Below are positions 1 to 8,402 of a stretch of DNA of 44,482 nt, one piece after another. Below the pieces are notes generated by a model that made no database searches, was not told the origin of the DNA, and saw nothing but the letters and a program-made list of their open reading frames with translations. Origin of the DNA: Sedimentisphaerales bacterium (GTDB taxonomy: Bacteria; Planctomycetota; Phycisphaerae; Sedimentisphaerales; Anaerobacaceae); the NCBI GenBank assembly GCA_016932835.1, contig JAFGCD010000106.1:1-44482 (forward strand). The letters run 5' to 3'. The first letter of the stretch is position 1. Every line of letters begins with the position of its first letter. The position numbers were made by a program, and so were the translations under genes.

Positions 1-10
1 AGGAGATTGT

Positions 11-787
11 ATGATGAAAAGGATATTACTGACGTTGTTGGTTTTCGGCTTGTCGGCTGCCCCCGGCGTGGCCCAGCCAACACTAACATTTAACAATTCT
101 GCGTTGGGGCTGCTGTGGCATACTTATTCAGACCCGGCAGGAACTTCAAGCAGCCTGGACTATGTAGGCTCAGACACAAGCGCTTCGGCCTATGGGCAGG
201 CAATGGCCGGGGCAGTCGGTTATCGCGGCGTGATCCAAGACGACGGCGGGGCGAGTCCGTTTGCCCAGATCCAGATCAGCGCCAACTTCTGGGGATCCTC
301 CGGAGCTACGGGCAATACCGGAGCTACTACCGCCGATGTTATAGCGGCTGCGACAGGCGTAGCCAAGACCGGCGATATTGAGAAGGATAATGATCTGTCG
401 GGCTATGGCGCGATTGCAATCAGGCTGTACAATGACAACGACGATGTGTGGTGGGGCAACCTGATTCTGAACACCGGCTACACTACCGGGGGCTATAGCG
501 AGACTAACAACTACTACGAGAACGGCTGGATCGCCATAGCGGCTAAGGACAGTGCGGAACTCGTGCTCGACCTGACGGGCGTGGCCAATTTGAACCATGT
601 AACCAACATCGGGATCGCTGTCGGCGGCAACATGAACGGCGGAGGAGTCGGAGGCGTTCCCGGCAATCCAAGCAACCCTGACATATTCCACATGTCGGCA
701 GCTCCTATTCCCGCTCCGGGAGCGGTTCTGCTGGGCAGCTTGGGCGCCGGTCTGGTCGGCTGGCTTCGAAGACGAAAAGCCCTATAG
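11..787 (+). CDS. PEP-CTERM-type sorted exported protein
   Basis: A 258-residue exported protein of unknown function. It opens with a typical signal peptide (MMKR, a hydrophobic stretch, then cleavage near GVAQ at about residue 22). It ends with a PEP-CTERM-like sorting tail: a Pro/Ala/Pro-Gly start (PIPAPGAV), a hydrophobic helix (residues ~235-250) and the basic cluster WLRRRKAL. Such tails are recognised by an exosortase, which removes them in the envelope. The mature part is rich in Gly, Asn, Ser and Thr and has a beta-sandwich look, as in many proteins of this class in Planctomycetota. The start is set by AGGAG at positions 1-5. A strong terminator follows directly, so the gene probably ends its transcript. 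Function of the mature domain is not recognised. Confidence 0.85.
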   Translation: MMKRILLTLLVFGLSAAPGVAQPTLTFNNSALGLLWHTYSDPAGTSSSLDYVGSDTSASAYGQAMAGAVGYRGVIQDDGGASPFAQIQISANFWGSSGATGNTGATTADVIAAATGVAKTGDIEKDNDLSGYGAIAIRLYNDNDDVWWGNLILNTGYTTGGYSETNNYYENGWIAIAAKDSAELVLDLTGVANLNHVTNIGIAVGGNMNGGGVGGVPGNPSNPDIFHMSAAPIPAPGAVLLGSLGAGLVGWLRRRKAL

Positions 788-813
788 TAAACACCAGAGG
801 ATTTAGAAGCTCT

Positions 814-855
814 AAGGCTGTAAGCCCCGTTTGGTTCGGGGCTTGCGGCCTTTTT
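814..855 (+). terminator. Rho-independent terminator after the PEP-CTERM gene
   Basis: A GC-rich nested hairpin (inner arms AAGCCCCG and CGGGGCTT, outer arms AAGGC and GGCCTT) is followed by a T run at 851-855. It lies about 27 bases after the stop at 787. The remaining ~200 bases to 1062 hold no gene I can support; a small CCCGCC/GGCGGG hairpin lies at about 1042-1056. Confidence 0.85.
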
Positions 856-1062
856 CTACTCCTACAGGCATTGAGCCCGGACAAGAGGAGCCAAGTCAAT
901 TGCTGTAATCGGTGTCAGTGACGAGCAAAATCGCTTGGAGACTCGGCGTGAATCTGGTATGATAATTGCTCAAGGTGTGTGGGTGCTTTTTGCTGCTGCT
1001 CACGTTGCAAGTTCTCAATAGAAGGTGTCGCAAAATTGGGCCCGCCACCGGCGGGTTAGAAG

Positions 1063-1239
1063 ATGATTGTTAAGAAGATGTTGTTCGCTGTATTATTTGG
1101 AGGCATTTTACGAGCGGCGGCGAATCGCGGAGAGGTCTTTTCCCTGCGCCAACCGGACGGAAGCCGTGTTGAGGTCGGCGTCTTCGGTAGAGACATGACC
1201 TTAGCCAGAGGAAGGATAGGTTTATGCAAAGTCTTATAA
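1063..1239 (+). pseudogene. Truncated N-terminus of a secreted protein (M6-peptidase-like start)
   Basis: An ATG at 1063 opens a 58-codon frame: a short signal-like start (MIVKKMLFAVLFGG) followed by VFSLRQPDGSRVEVGVFGRD, then unrelated residues and a stop at 1239. The 'LRQPDGS..EV..FG' pattern is how many M6-like secreted peptidases of this phylum begin, so this looks like the first ~45 residues of a lost gene. The frame runs into the SD and first codons of the next gene (start 1224), where the homology ends. It could also be a short leader peptide. The similarity to M6 proteins is from memory of the family and not from a search. Confidence 0.5.
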
Positions 1240-4200
1240 AGTTCACAAGCTTGACTCTTTTCAGCATCTTGCTTTTCAGTGCCAGTGTATGGGCGGCTCC
1301 TGTTTTCGATAATACTCTTCGAATCAGTCAGCCCGATGGTAGTTTCATGGATGCGGATATCCTGCCGCCAGCGATTAGTCGAGACCAAACCGGTACGGCG
1401 GTTTTTAGTTGCGCACCGACTCATTGGCAAAACAGCGCCGGCGAGCCTGGTATTCCCTGGCAGACTGTTACCGTACTGCTGCCTCCTCATACGGATACTT
1501 CAACCGTCTCCTGCAGCGTCGTCTCAGCCGAGTACGAAACTATCGAAGAGACTTGGAATGTTGCACCCATACCACCAATTACGACCCGAGATAATAACGG
1601 TAATGAGCTAACTATTTGGCCGAAAGATAAAACCATTGTCGATGGCTACGACGTTGACATTTACTCCGGCGACGCTTTTTGGCCGAGCGAAGATACCAGG
1701 CTAATCGGTACGGGAAAACTTCGCGGCTGGAATTTAGCTGAAATCGCTGTGCCCCTCGTCATTTATAACCCGATTAGAGGACAATTGCGGCGGTTGGTTC
1801 GAGCCGAAGTCATGATTGATTATGACAGCAAAGACCAGAGCAAAAGCAATTCTGTCAAAACGCAAAGACTAAAACAGAATCGCGGACTAGACCGAATAAA
1901 GAAACTTGCGATAAACTTTGAACAGGCAGTTGCTGATTATGAACCCGCTTCGATGACCGAGACACAAAATGCCCCACAAGTGATGACTGAAGATGAACCG
2001 GAGGATGCGCAGGGTGACATTTTACCTTTGTCACCGGGAGGAGCATCCGGCTACGTCATTATTGTCCCGAACAGCATTCGCACCAGCCTGGGCAGCACCC
2101 TCGATGATTTCGTAGCTCACAAACAAAGCAAGGGTTACACCGTTCATGTCATCACAGAAACCGATACCGGAGCGACTCAGGTCGGAGATCCAGCCGCTAC
2201 CAAGCTGCGTGAATGGCTACAGGCGAATTACCAAACCCTGGACCTTAAATACGCCTTGATTATTGGTGACCCAAGACCTGCCGAGGGCTACGTGCCGATG
2301 AAGCTGTATCCCTGTGACGCGCGCGACATTCCGACGGACTATTTTTATGCGGAATTAACTTGCGACTGGGATAAGGACAATGACGGTATCATTGGCGAAA
2401 GAGGAGATAACGCAACCAGCGGGGATGAGATCGAGCGATACTTCGAGGTCTATGTCGGCAGGATTCCCTATTACGACAATATCAACGACACCAAGGCCAT
2501 CCTTCAAAAAACAATGAACTATGAGAACGCTACGAATACCTACTGGCGGCGTCATGTTATCCTGCCGATGGTGCCGCTGGACACTAACATGCAAAGTTAC
2601 GATTTAGGTGAACGAATCAAGGCCGACCTGCTCGAACCCCGTGCCATTTCGAGCGACCGAGTGTACCGTGAAGGTTACGACCATCATCCGGACGACTATG
2701 CCATTATTCCGCCGGCCGAGTATCCACCTTCCGCTTATCCTGCCACCGTCTGGAGCCAGGGGCAATACGGCCTGAACGTATGGTCCACCCACGGCTGGTC
2801 GGGCGGAGCTTCCGATATTATCTCCAGCGGCGATACACCCGACCTCAACGACAACTATCCGACCACAACGTTCCAGGGTTCATGCGAAACGGCGTATCCG
2901 TATTCCAGCAGCAACCTGACCTACTCGATCCTGAAGAATGGAGGTATCGTTGCCAACGGCGCGACGCGAAACGCTTACTATTCGGCCAGCCGCAGCTATC
3001 CGGACTCTCCTACCACTATGGGAATGGGTTATCGATACGCCAAGGGAATTGTCGAGGGCAAGTCCTGCGGCGAGGCGCTTTGGGACCTGAAAGAAGAAAC
3101 CAGCAGTTGGTGGACCCACAACTGGACGCTGTTTAATCCCTACGGAGACCCTTCCGTAACGGTTATACTCGAAGCCCCACCGTTTACTGTTTCGCCCACC
3201 GATGCTTTTTGCGTCTTTCGGGTTAAGAGCAACTCTTCGGGCACTTCCTATAGAAGCTATACGTTAACTAATAATTCCGACGCGGCGACAAACTGGACAG
3301 CCGCCAAAACCGCCGCCTGGCTCGATGTCCCCGTGGGCGGCACTATTCCCGCCGGCAATTCGACCGTGATAGACATTAGCATCAACTCAACAGCCGATTC
3401 TTTACCATATGGAGTTTACACCGATACCATCATATTTACCGATACCACTAATAGTATTGTTGAGCAACGTGATGTTGATCTTAATCTTATACCCCCAATG
3501 ATGGTGGGGCACTGGAAACTTGATGAGACCAGCGGGACGACCGCCGGCGACAGCAGCGGCGACGGTAACGACGGGATTCTGATGAATATGGACGATGCCG
3601 GCTGGGTCGGTGGGAAGTTCGGCAATGCATTGGACTTCGACGACGTCAACGACTACTTGTATATGGAGGACTTCTCCCTGCCTCGGGAGTCGTTTACGGT
3701 GGTGTTATGGTTCAAGCCGGTTAAAGATTTATCAAGCAGCAACAGCAGGAGGGACCTTATGTACTGGCACAACGGAGGCGAGCCGCACCTGTCGTTTAAC
3801 AGGGCGGGCGACGGTAAGATTGGGCTATATGTCGATGTGGACGACGTGGAGTACGACGATGTCACCACGGCGACGACGTCGTGGTCGGCTGCTGTGTGGT
3901 ATCATATAGTGGTGACTTTCGACGGGAGCGACTTTAACGTATATCTCAACGGCGCACTGGAGAACATCGTTAACCATCCGGGGATTCACGTTGCGGCTAC
4001 GGGGCTGTCCGTCGGCTCGGACGAAGGATCCAAAGCATTCGGGTGCACGATTGACGATATCCGTTTTTACAATTATGCGTTGTCGTCTGCGGCAGTGCAG
4101 GCGTTGCTCCAGGGTGGCCGGGCCGAGAATCCCATACCGCAGGACCTCGCCGCAAACGTGCGTCCGTACACCGGCTTGCAATGGCTGAGCGGCTGCAGCG

Positions 4201-5972
4201 CGTCGGCTCACGATGTGTATATTGGAGAAGATTCAGATTCTGTTCTCAACGCAACGACCTCTTCTGTTGAGTACAAGGGGCGCCGAGTGGAGGAATTTCT
4301 CACAGGGGTCACTCTCAAAGAGAACACCGAGTACTTCTGGCGCGTTGATGAGGCTATTGGCGCCGGCAGGGTGATCAGGGGGGCGGTCTGGAGGTTTGTC
4401 ACGGGGGTCGCGGGTATGTATGAGCAGATTCTCGAAGCCGAGGATGCCGTCCTCAGCGGTCCGGAAGTGGCCTCCTCTCATCCTGGCTATACGGGTACGG
4501 GCTTCGCGGACTATATGAACATGAGCGACGACTACATCGAGTGGTCGGTTTTCGCGCACTATACCGGGTCTCACGATATTATGTTCCGGTACGCACTTGG
4601 CGCCGGCGACAGGCCGCTGGAGATACGGGTAAACGGTGAGGTCGTCGATGCGAGCCTGGCTTTTCCGGCAACGGGCAGTTACGACGTTTGGGATTATTCG
4701 GAGACTCTCGGCGTGACACTGAATGCCGGGTTCAATACGATTCGCGCAACGGCCATAGGCGATAAGGGTGCGAATATAGATCATCTCAAGGTTGTTGATG
4801 ACTACGCCTACGCGCCGCCGGTCAGCGGACTGCAGGTCTATCTCAAGCTTGATGAATCCTCGGGTTCGATAGCCGCCGACGCTTCGCATGGCCGGCGAGA
4901 CGGTGTGCTGCGCGGCGATCCGGGATGGCTGCCGGCTGGGGGCAAGTTTGCCGGAGCGCTGCAATTAGACGGTCTCGACGACTATGTTGAAATAACGAGC
5001 TACAAGGGCGTTGTGGGTTGCGGACCGAGAACCGTAGCTGCGTGGATAAAGACTTCGGGTGTCGGTGAGATCGTCTCCTGGGGCGAAGACTCGCCCGGAA
5101 AAAGATGGTCGCTGGGAATCGGCGGCAGGGCCGGCACGTTCGGAATCAATGTCGGGGAAGGATATGTATTCGGCGTCACCAGGGTCATGGACGGCCAATG
5201 GCATCATATCGCCGGCGTGCTCGAAGACGACGGCAGTGCCGACGCCAATGAAATCAGACTTTATCTTGACGGTCGGGCGGAAACGCTCAGCGCCATCGGT
5301 TCTCACCCGGTTGAGACATCCGGCGGCGTAAACGTCAAAGTGGGGACATTTGACGACGGGTGGGACAGATATTTTGCCGGTCTTGTGGATGAAGTCGTTA
5401 TCTTCGATCAGGCCCTGACGAGTCGGCAGGTCGCTCGGCTGTTCAGGCTGGGCGGCGAGTCTTTCACCGTTCCTTGCGGGCGGGTCGTTCTCGATAGAGA
5501 CTATGATCTGGTCGGCGATATTGATAAGAACTGCAAAGTCGATGCGTTTGATTTCCTGCTGCTTGCCGAAGGCTGGCTCGGAAGCGGGTCTGGCCTGCTC
5601 GGCGATTTGGACGACAGCAAGACCATAGACTGGATCGACTTCTCGGACATGTCAGACAACTGGCACGAAGAGGTAACGTGGTTAGGTCCGCCGGAAGTCG
5701 CCTCCGGCCCCAATCCTTCCGATGGTTCGGTCGGCGTGTTTTTGAATGCTTCTCTGAGTTTCGAGCCAGGCGCCGGGGCCGTCTCACACGACGTCTATTT
5801 CGGAACTGAGAACCCACCCCCCTTCCAGGGCAACCAGACCGAAACGTCGTTTAGCCCGGGAATGATGTCGCTCGGCACTACTTACTATTGGCGTATCGAC
5901 GAGGTCAACGCTTACGGCAAGGCCGCCGGGGCAGTCTGGAACTTCACAACCTCGACGGGCGGAGGCAGATAA
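1224..5972 (+). CDS. Secreted gingipain-like C25 peptidase with LamG, CBM and dockerin modules
   Basis: A 1582-residue exported multidomain protein. Visible order: signal peptide (1-24, cleaved after VWA), prodomain-like region (~25-215), peptidase C25 domain (~272-650) with a candidate catalytic His523 (STHGW) and Cys554 (GSCET), a beta-sandwich (~655-755), a LamG/concanavalin-like domain (~760-955), an FnIII-like module ending in YFWRVDEA..RFVTG (~990-1060), a CBM6/35-like domain beginning ILEAEDA (~1065-1190), a second LamG domain (~1200-1410), a dockerin-like pair of Ca-binding loops (GDIDKNCKVD, GDLDDSKTID, ~1425-1490) and a second FnIII-like module (YYWRIDEV..WNFTTS). The two LamG and two FnIII-like copies resemble each other, which suggests internal duplication. 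No sorting tail is visible. SD AGAGGAAGG at 1206-1214 supports the start. The likely role is extracellular proteolysis on a surface or polysaccharide; the substrate is unknown. Confidence 0.85.
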   Translation: MQSLIKFTSLTLFSILLFSASVWAAPVFDNTLRISQPDGSFMDADILPPAISRDQTGTAVFSCAPTHWQNSAGEPGIPWQTVTVLLPPHTDTSTVSCSVVSAEYETIEETWNVAPIPPITTRDNNGNELTIWPKDKTIVDGYDVDIYSGDAFWPSEDTRLIGTGKLRGWNLAEIAVPLVIYNPIRGQLRRLVRAEVMIDYDSKDQSKSNSVKTQRLKQNRGLDRIKKLAINFEQAVADYEPASMTETQNAPQVMTEDEPEDAQGDILPLSPGGASGYVIIVPNSIRTSLGSTLDDFVAHKQSKGYTVHVITETDTGATQVGDPAATKLREWLQANYQTLDLKYALIIGDPRPAEGYVPMKLYPCDARDIPTDYFYAELTCDWDKDNDGIIGERGDNATSGDEIERYFEVYVGRIPYYDNINDTKAILQKTMNYENATNTYWRRHVILPMVPLDTNMQSYDLGERIKADLLEPRAISSDRVYREGYDHHPDDYAIIPPAEYPPSAYPATVWSQGQYGLNVWSTHGWSGGASDIISSGDTPDLNDNYPTTTFQGSCETAYPYSSSNLTYSILKNGGIVANGATRNAYYSASRSYPDSPTTMGMGYRYAKGIVEGKSCGEALWDLKEETSSWWTHNWTLFNPYGDPSVTVILEAPPFTVSPTDAFCVFRVKSNSSGTSYRSYTLTNNSDAATNWTAAKTAAWLDVPVGGTIPAGNSTVIDISINSTADSLPYGVYTDTIIFTDTTNSIVEQRDVDLNLIPPMMVGHWKLDETSGTTAGDSSGDGNDGILMNMDDAGWVGGKFGNALDFDDVNDYLYMEDFSLPRESFTVVLWFKPVKDLSSSNSRRDLMYWHNGGEPHLSFNRAGDGKIGLYVDVDDVEYDDVTTATTSWSAAVWYHIVVTFDGSDFNVYLNGALENIVNHPGIHVAATGLSVGSDEGSKAFGCTIDDIRFYNYALSSAAVQALLQGGRAENPIPQDLAANVRPYTGLQWLSGCSASAHDVYIGEDSDSVLNATTSSVEYKGRRVEEFLTGVTLKENTEYFWRVDEAIGAGRVIRGAVWRFVTGVAGMYEQILEAEDAVLSGPEVASSHPGYTGTGFADYMNMSDDYIEWSVFAHYTGSHDIMFRYALGAGDRPLEIRVNGEVVDASLAFPATGSYDVWDYSETLGVTLNAGFNTIRATAIGDKGANIDHLKVVDDYAYAPPVSGLQVYLKLDESSGSIAADASHGRRDGVLRGDPGWLPAGGKFAGALQLDGLDDYVEITSYKGVVGCGPRTVAAWIKTSGVGEIVSWGEDSPGKRWSLGIGGRAGTFGINVGEGYVFGVTRVMDGQWHHIAGVLEDDGSADANEIRLYLDGRAETLSAIGSHPVETSGGVNVKVGTFDDGWDRYFAGLVDEVVIFDQALTSRQVARLFRLGGESFTVPCGRVVLDRDYDLVGDIDKNCKVDAFDFLLLAEGWLGSGSGLLGDLDDSKTIDWIDFSDMSDNWHEEVTWLGPPEVASGPNPSDGSVGVFLNASLSFEPGAGAVSHDVYFGTENPPPFQGNQTETSFSPGMMSLGTTYYWRIDEVNAYGKAAGAVWNFTTSTGGGR

Positions 5973-6142
5973 CTTCCATTCGTGCACGCGCGGTCCCGGT
6001 GAGCTGTTGTGTAAATCACGGCATAGAGATTGTATTTCCCGCCGGTAAATGATATGCTGTCGGTTTTAAGCTCGATTCCCATCCCCGGCGCACCTGGCCG
6101 ATTAACCGGCAGGAGCGGATAAGACTTGGGCATTGGCAGACC

Positions 6143-6751
6143 ATGGCGCAGGAATACAAAGAAAAGATCGACGAATTCATTCTCGCCTGTCATCGGGTTG
6201 GGCGGTACGGGCTGCTCGGTTACAGCAGCGGGAATATGTCTTATCGCCTCGACAGCGATTTGGTGGCTGTTTCCGGCAGAGGGGCGTGGCTCGGTGAGAT
6301 AACTACGGAGGACGTAGCGCTATGCATGCTGGCGAGCGGGTGCAATGTAGCCGGGGCCGAGCCGACGGCCGAGAGCGCTATTCATCTCGGGATTCTCTGG
6401 AGCAGGAAGAATGTTAACGTCGTTCTTCATTGCCAGAGTCCTTACGCTACTGCTATTGCGTGCGGTAGCCTGGTGGAACAGAATTTCAACGTCATTCCCG
6501 AAATACCTATCTACATTGGTGTCCCGGCAGTTATCGATTACCTGCCTCCGGGTTCTAAAGAACTGGCCAAAGAAGTCGTCTCGGCGATGCAGCAGCATGA
6601 CCTGGCTATTCTGCGTAATCACGGGCAGGTTGTTGTTGGCAGGGATTTCAACGATGCGATTCAAAAAGCGGGCTTCTTTGAACTGGCCTGCCGAATAATA
6701 TTGACTCAGCAGAATCCAACATTTATCGAGAAACCATTGGGAGAATACTGA
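6143..6751 (+). CDS. Class II aldolase/adducin-family protein with altered metal site
   Basis: A 202-residue protein of the class II aldolase/adducin fold (relatives: L-fuculose-1-phosphate and L-rhamnulose-1-phosphate aldolases). Recognisable elements are SSGNMSYR (GN-S loop), AVSGRG, the acidic catalytic position Glu77 (PTAESAIH) and His160 in LRNHGQVVVG. In FucA the zinc is held by the HxH pair and a later His. Here the pair reads H96-C97-Q98, so the second ligand is replaced by Gln. The protein may bind a different metal, use the Cys, or no longer be an aldolase. The stop overlaps the GH5 start by one base (TGATG), so the two are translationally coupled. The SD upstream is weak. The 170 bases before it hold no gene. 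Confidence 0.8.
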   Translation: MAQEYKEKIDEFILACHRVGRYGLLGYSSGNMSYRLDSDLVAVSGRGAWLGEITTEDVALCMLASGCNVAGAEPTAESAIHLGILWSRKNVNVVLHCQSPYATAIACGSLVEQNFNVIPEIPIYIGVPAVIDYLPPGSKELAKEVVSAMQQHDLAILRNHGQVVVGRDFNDAIQKAGFFELACRIILTQQNPTFIEKPLGEY

Positions 6752-7830
6752 TGCAGACCAATCGACGCGAGTTTTTGAAGATAGCCGCCGGCGCCGCAGG
6801 GGGGGCTATGACGGGGAATTTCAATCAGGTCCACGCCGAGACAGGAAAGAAAGTCGCGCAGACGACGATACCGCGATGGCGCGGATTTAATCTTTTAGAT
6901 ATGTTCACGATGCGGAGCAAGGGCGACTGGGCCGAGGATGACTTTCGCTGGCTGCGCGATTTCGGTTTCGACTTCGTTCGGCTGCCCTGCTGCTATCGGC
7001 TGTGGATCGAAGACGGCGACGATTATAAGCTCAACGAACAGATGCTCGCGAAGCTCGACCGAGCAGTCGAATTGGGCGGCAAGTACGGCCAGCATGTCAG
7101 TATCAATTTCCATCGTGCGCCGGGGTATTCGGTCAACGGCGAATTCACCGAGCCTCATAATCTGTGGAAGGATGCCGAACCTTTGAAGGCCTTCTGCTTT
7201 CACTGGCAGATGCTCGCCAAGCGTTACAAGGGCGTCTCGAAAGACAAGCTGAGTTTCGACCTTGTGAACGAGCCTGCCAATATAGGCAGCAAGATGAGCA
7301 GGGCCGATGTCGATCGGGTGGTTCGTGCGGCTGTCAAGGCGATCCGGGAAGTGAGCCCGGAGCGTCTGGTTATCGCCGACGGGCTTTCCTGGGGCAGAGA
7401 AACTATACCGGAGGTCGCGGACCTTGGGATCGCGCAGAGCACCCGGGCCTATGACCCGATGCATATCAGCCATTACGGGGCTTCGTGGGTCAACAGCAAC
7501 GATTATCCCGACCCGGTCTGGCCCGGGAACGGGTGGGACAGGAAACGTCTTGAGCAGCATTATGCTCCTTGGATCGAACTGGCCAGGAAAGGTGTAGGTG
7601 TTCATTGCGGCGAGGGCGGCGCCTACAACAGGACGCCGCATAATGTTGTTCTGGCGTGGCTGCGCGATGCGCTGGAGATTTTGACAGAGAACGGCATCGG
7701 CTTTGCGATATGGAACTTCCGAGGCTCGTTCGGGATTATGGATTCAGGGCGACGCGATATCACGTACGAGGATTTTCACGGGCACAAGCTGGACCGCAAG
7801 CTGCTGAGCCTGCTTCAGGAGTTTTCGTAA
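6751..7830 (+). CDS. Tat-exported glycoside hydrolase family 5
   Basis: A 359-residue endoglucanase/mannanase-type hydrolase. The N-terminus carries a twin-arginine signal (NRREFLK, then an Ala/Gly-rich segment, cleavage near VHA at ~29). The TIM-barrel hallmarks of GH5 are visible: WRGFNL at the barrel start, RLPC, the acid/base Glu174 in LVNEP and the nucleophile Glu288 in GVHCGEGG, plus HIS and WNFRG near the active site. The substrate cannot be read from sequence; GH5 covers cellulose, mannan, xylan and related glucans. It is coupled to the upstream aldolase-like gene, an unusual pairing of an exported hydrolase with a sugar-phosphate-type fold. It converges with the XRE gene, leaving only 2 bases between them. 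Confidence 0.9.
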   Translation: MQTNRREFLKIAAGAAGGAMTGNFNQVHAETGKKVAQTTIPRWRGFNLLDMFTMRSKGDWAEDDFRWLRDFGFDFVRLPCCYRLWIEDGDDYKLNEQMLAKLDRAVELGGKYGQHVSINFHRAPGYSVNGEFTEPHNLWKDAEPLKAFCFHWQMLAKRYKGVSKDKLSFDLVNEPANIGSKMSRADVDRVVRAAVKAIREVSPERLVIADGLSWGRETIPEVADLGIAQSTRAYDPMHISHYGASWVNSNDYPDPVWPGNGWDRKRLEQHYAPWIELARKGVGVHCGEGGAYNRTPHNVVLAWLRDALEILTENGIGFAIWNFRGSFGIMDSGRRDITYEDFHGHKLDRKLLSLLQEFS

Positions 7831-7832
7831 TT

Positions 7833-8087
7833 TCATGGTTCGGTTTTCAGGATTTCGTGCAGGGCGTTTGGGCTGTCGTCTTCATAGCGGAAGACCTTCT
7901 CAATCGGCAGGCCGAATGTGCGAGCGATTCTGAACGCCAGGGGCAAGGAAGGCAGATACTTTCCGGCCTCGATGGCGATTATAGTCTGACGGGTCACCCC
8001 GACACGACCGGCCAACTGCTGCTGCGTCATCTCGCCGCTGTCGAATCTCAACCTGCGAACTCGATTTGTCACATTTTCATTGGGCAT
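7833..8087 (-). CDS. XRE-family HTH regulator (YozG-like)
   Basis: A small DNA-binding protein. Using the ATG at 8087 it has 84 residues (MPNENVTNRVRRL...). A Cro/CI helix-turn-helix covers about residues 5-60: MTQQQLAGRVGVTRQTIIAIEAGKY gives the turn and recognition helix, followed by the FGLPIEKVFRYEDD tail typical of YozG-type regulators. The start at 8087 is preferred because AAGGGA lies 8 bases upstream; the open frame continues to 8135 without a better SD. It overlaps the stop of a 28-residue reading frame, suggesting translational coupling. Probable autoregulator through the doubled repeat at 8246-8278. Confidence 0.85.
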   Translation of the reverse strand: MPNENVTNRVRRLRFDSGEMTQQQLAGRVGVTRQTIIAIEAGKYLPSLPLAFRIARTFGLPIEKVFRYEDDSPNALHEILKTEP

Positions 8088-8163
8088 CGGCGTTGTCCCT
8101 TGCGACCACACGGAAAGTCGCGCCTGCAAGTTCAATCCAGGCTTTTCTCTGTAATCTGTTCAT
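8077..8163 (-). CDS. 28-residue peptide upstream of and overlapping the XRE gene
   Basis: The frame MNRLQRKAWIELAG...DNADAQ starts at 8163 with a good SD (AGGAG about 7 bases before the ATG) and ends inside the start region of the XRE gene. XRE regulators of this type are often paired with a small membrane protein starting MN(K/R)(L/I)Q(R/K)xAW; here only that N-terminus remains and no membrane segment follows. It is therefore either a truncated partner left by a deletion or a coupling leader peptide. The pairing statement is recalled family knowledge, not a search result. Confidence 0.5.
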   Translation of the reverse strand: MNRLQRKAWIELAGATFRVVARDNADAQ

Positions 8164-8245
8164 CTTGATTCTCCTGAAAGTCACGCAAACCGCCGTTGCC
8201 ATTGAAGACATTCTTAATCGCGGCGGGTTATCAATAGGCCCACGA

Positions 8246-8278
8246 TAATGTAAGGCAACATGCACTTAATGTAAGGCA
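8246..8278 (-). promoter_or_regulatory. Doubled 12-bp operator-like direct repeat before the XRE unit
   Basis: TAATGTAAGGCA occurs at 8246-8257 and again at 8267-8278, 21 bases apart start to start, which is two helical turns. On the minus strand this reads TGCCTTACATTA twice, about 80-115 bases upstream of the 28-residue peptide start. The spacing suits two protein molecules on one face of the helix, most simply the XRE protein itself. Confidence 0.5.
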
Positions 8279-8303
8279 CAAAGGACGATATGTTAATGAC
8301 ATT

Positions 8304-8327
8304 TTACAACTCCTTGTAATTTTTTTT
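8304..8327 (+). terminator. Possible AT-rich terminator hairpin
   Basis: TTACAA (8304-8309), a 4-base loop and TTGTAA (8314-8319) are followed directly by eight T (8320-8327). The stem is weak, but the T run is long. It could stop read-through on the plus strand before the PH-domain gene, or it could be part of the regulatory region of the divergent XRE unit. Confidence 0.35.
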
Positions 8328-8402
8328 GTTGGCTTTCTGCGTGCGGTGGTTTTGCAAGGGGCGGAATCTTCTACTCAAAATCGCGGCGAATTTCCGATAT
8401 AT

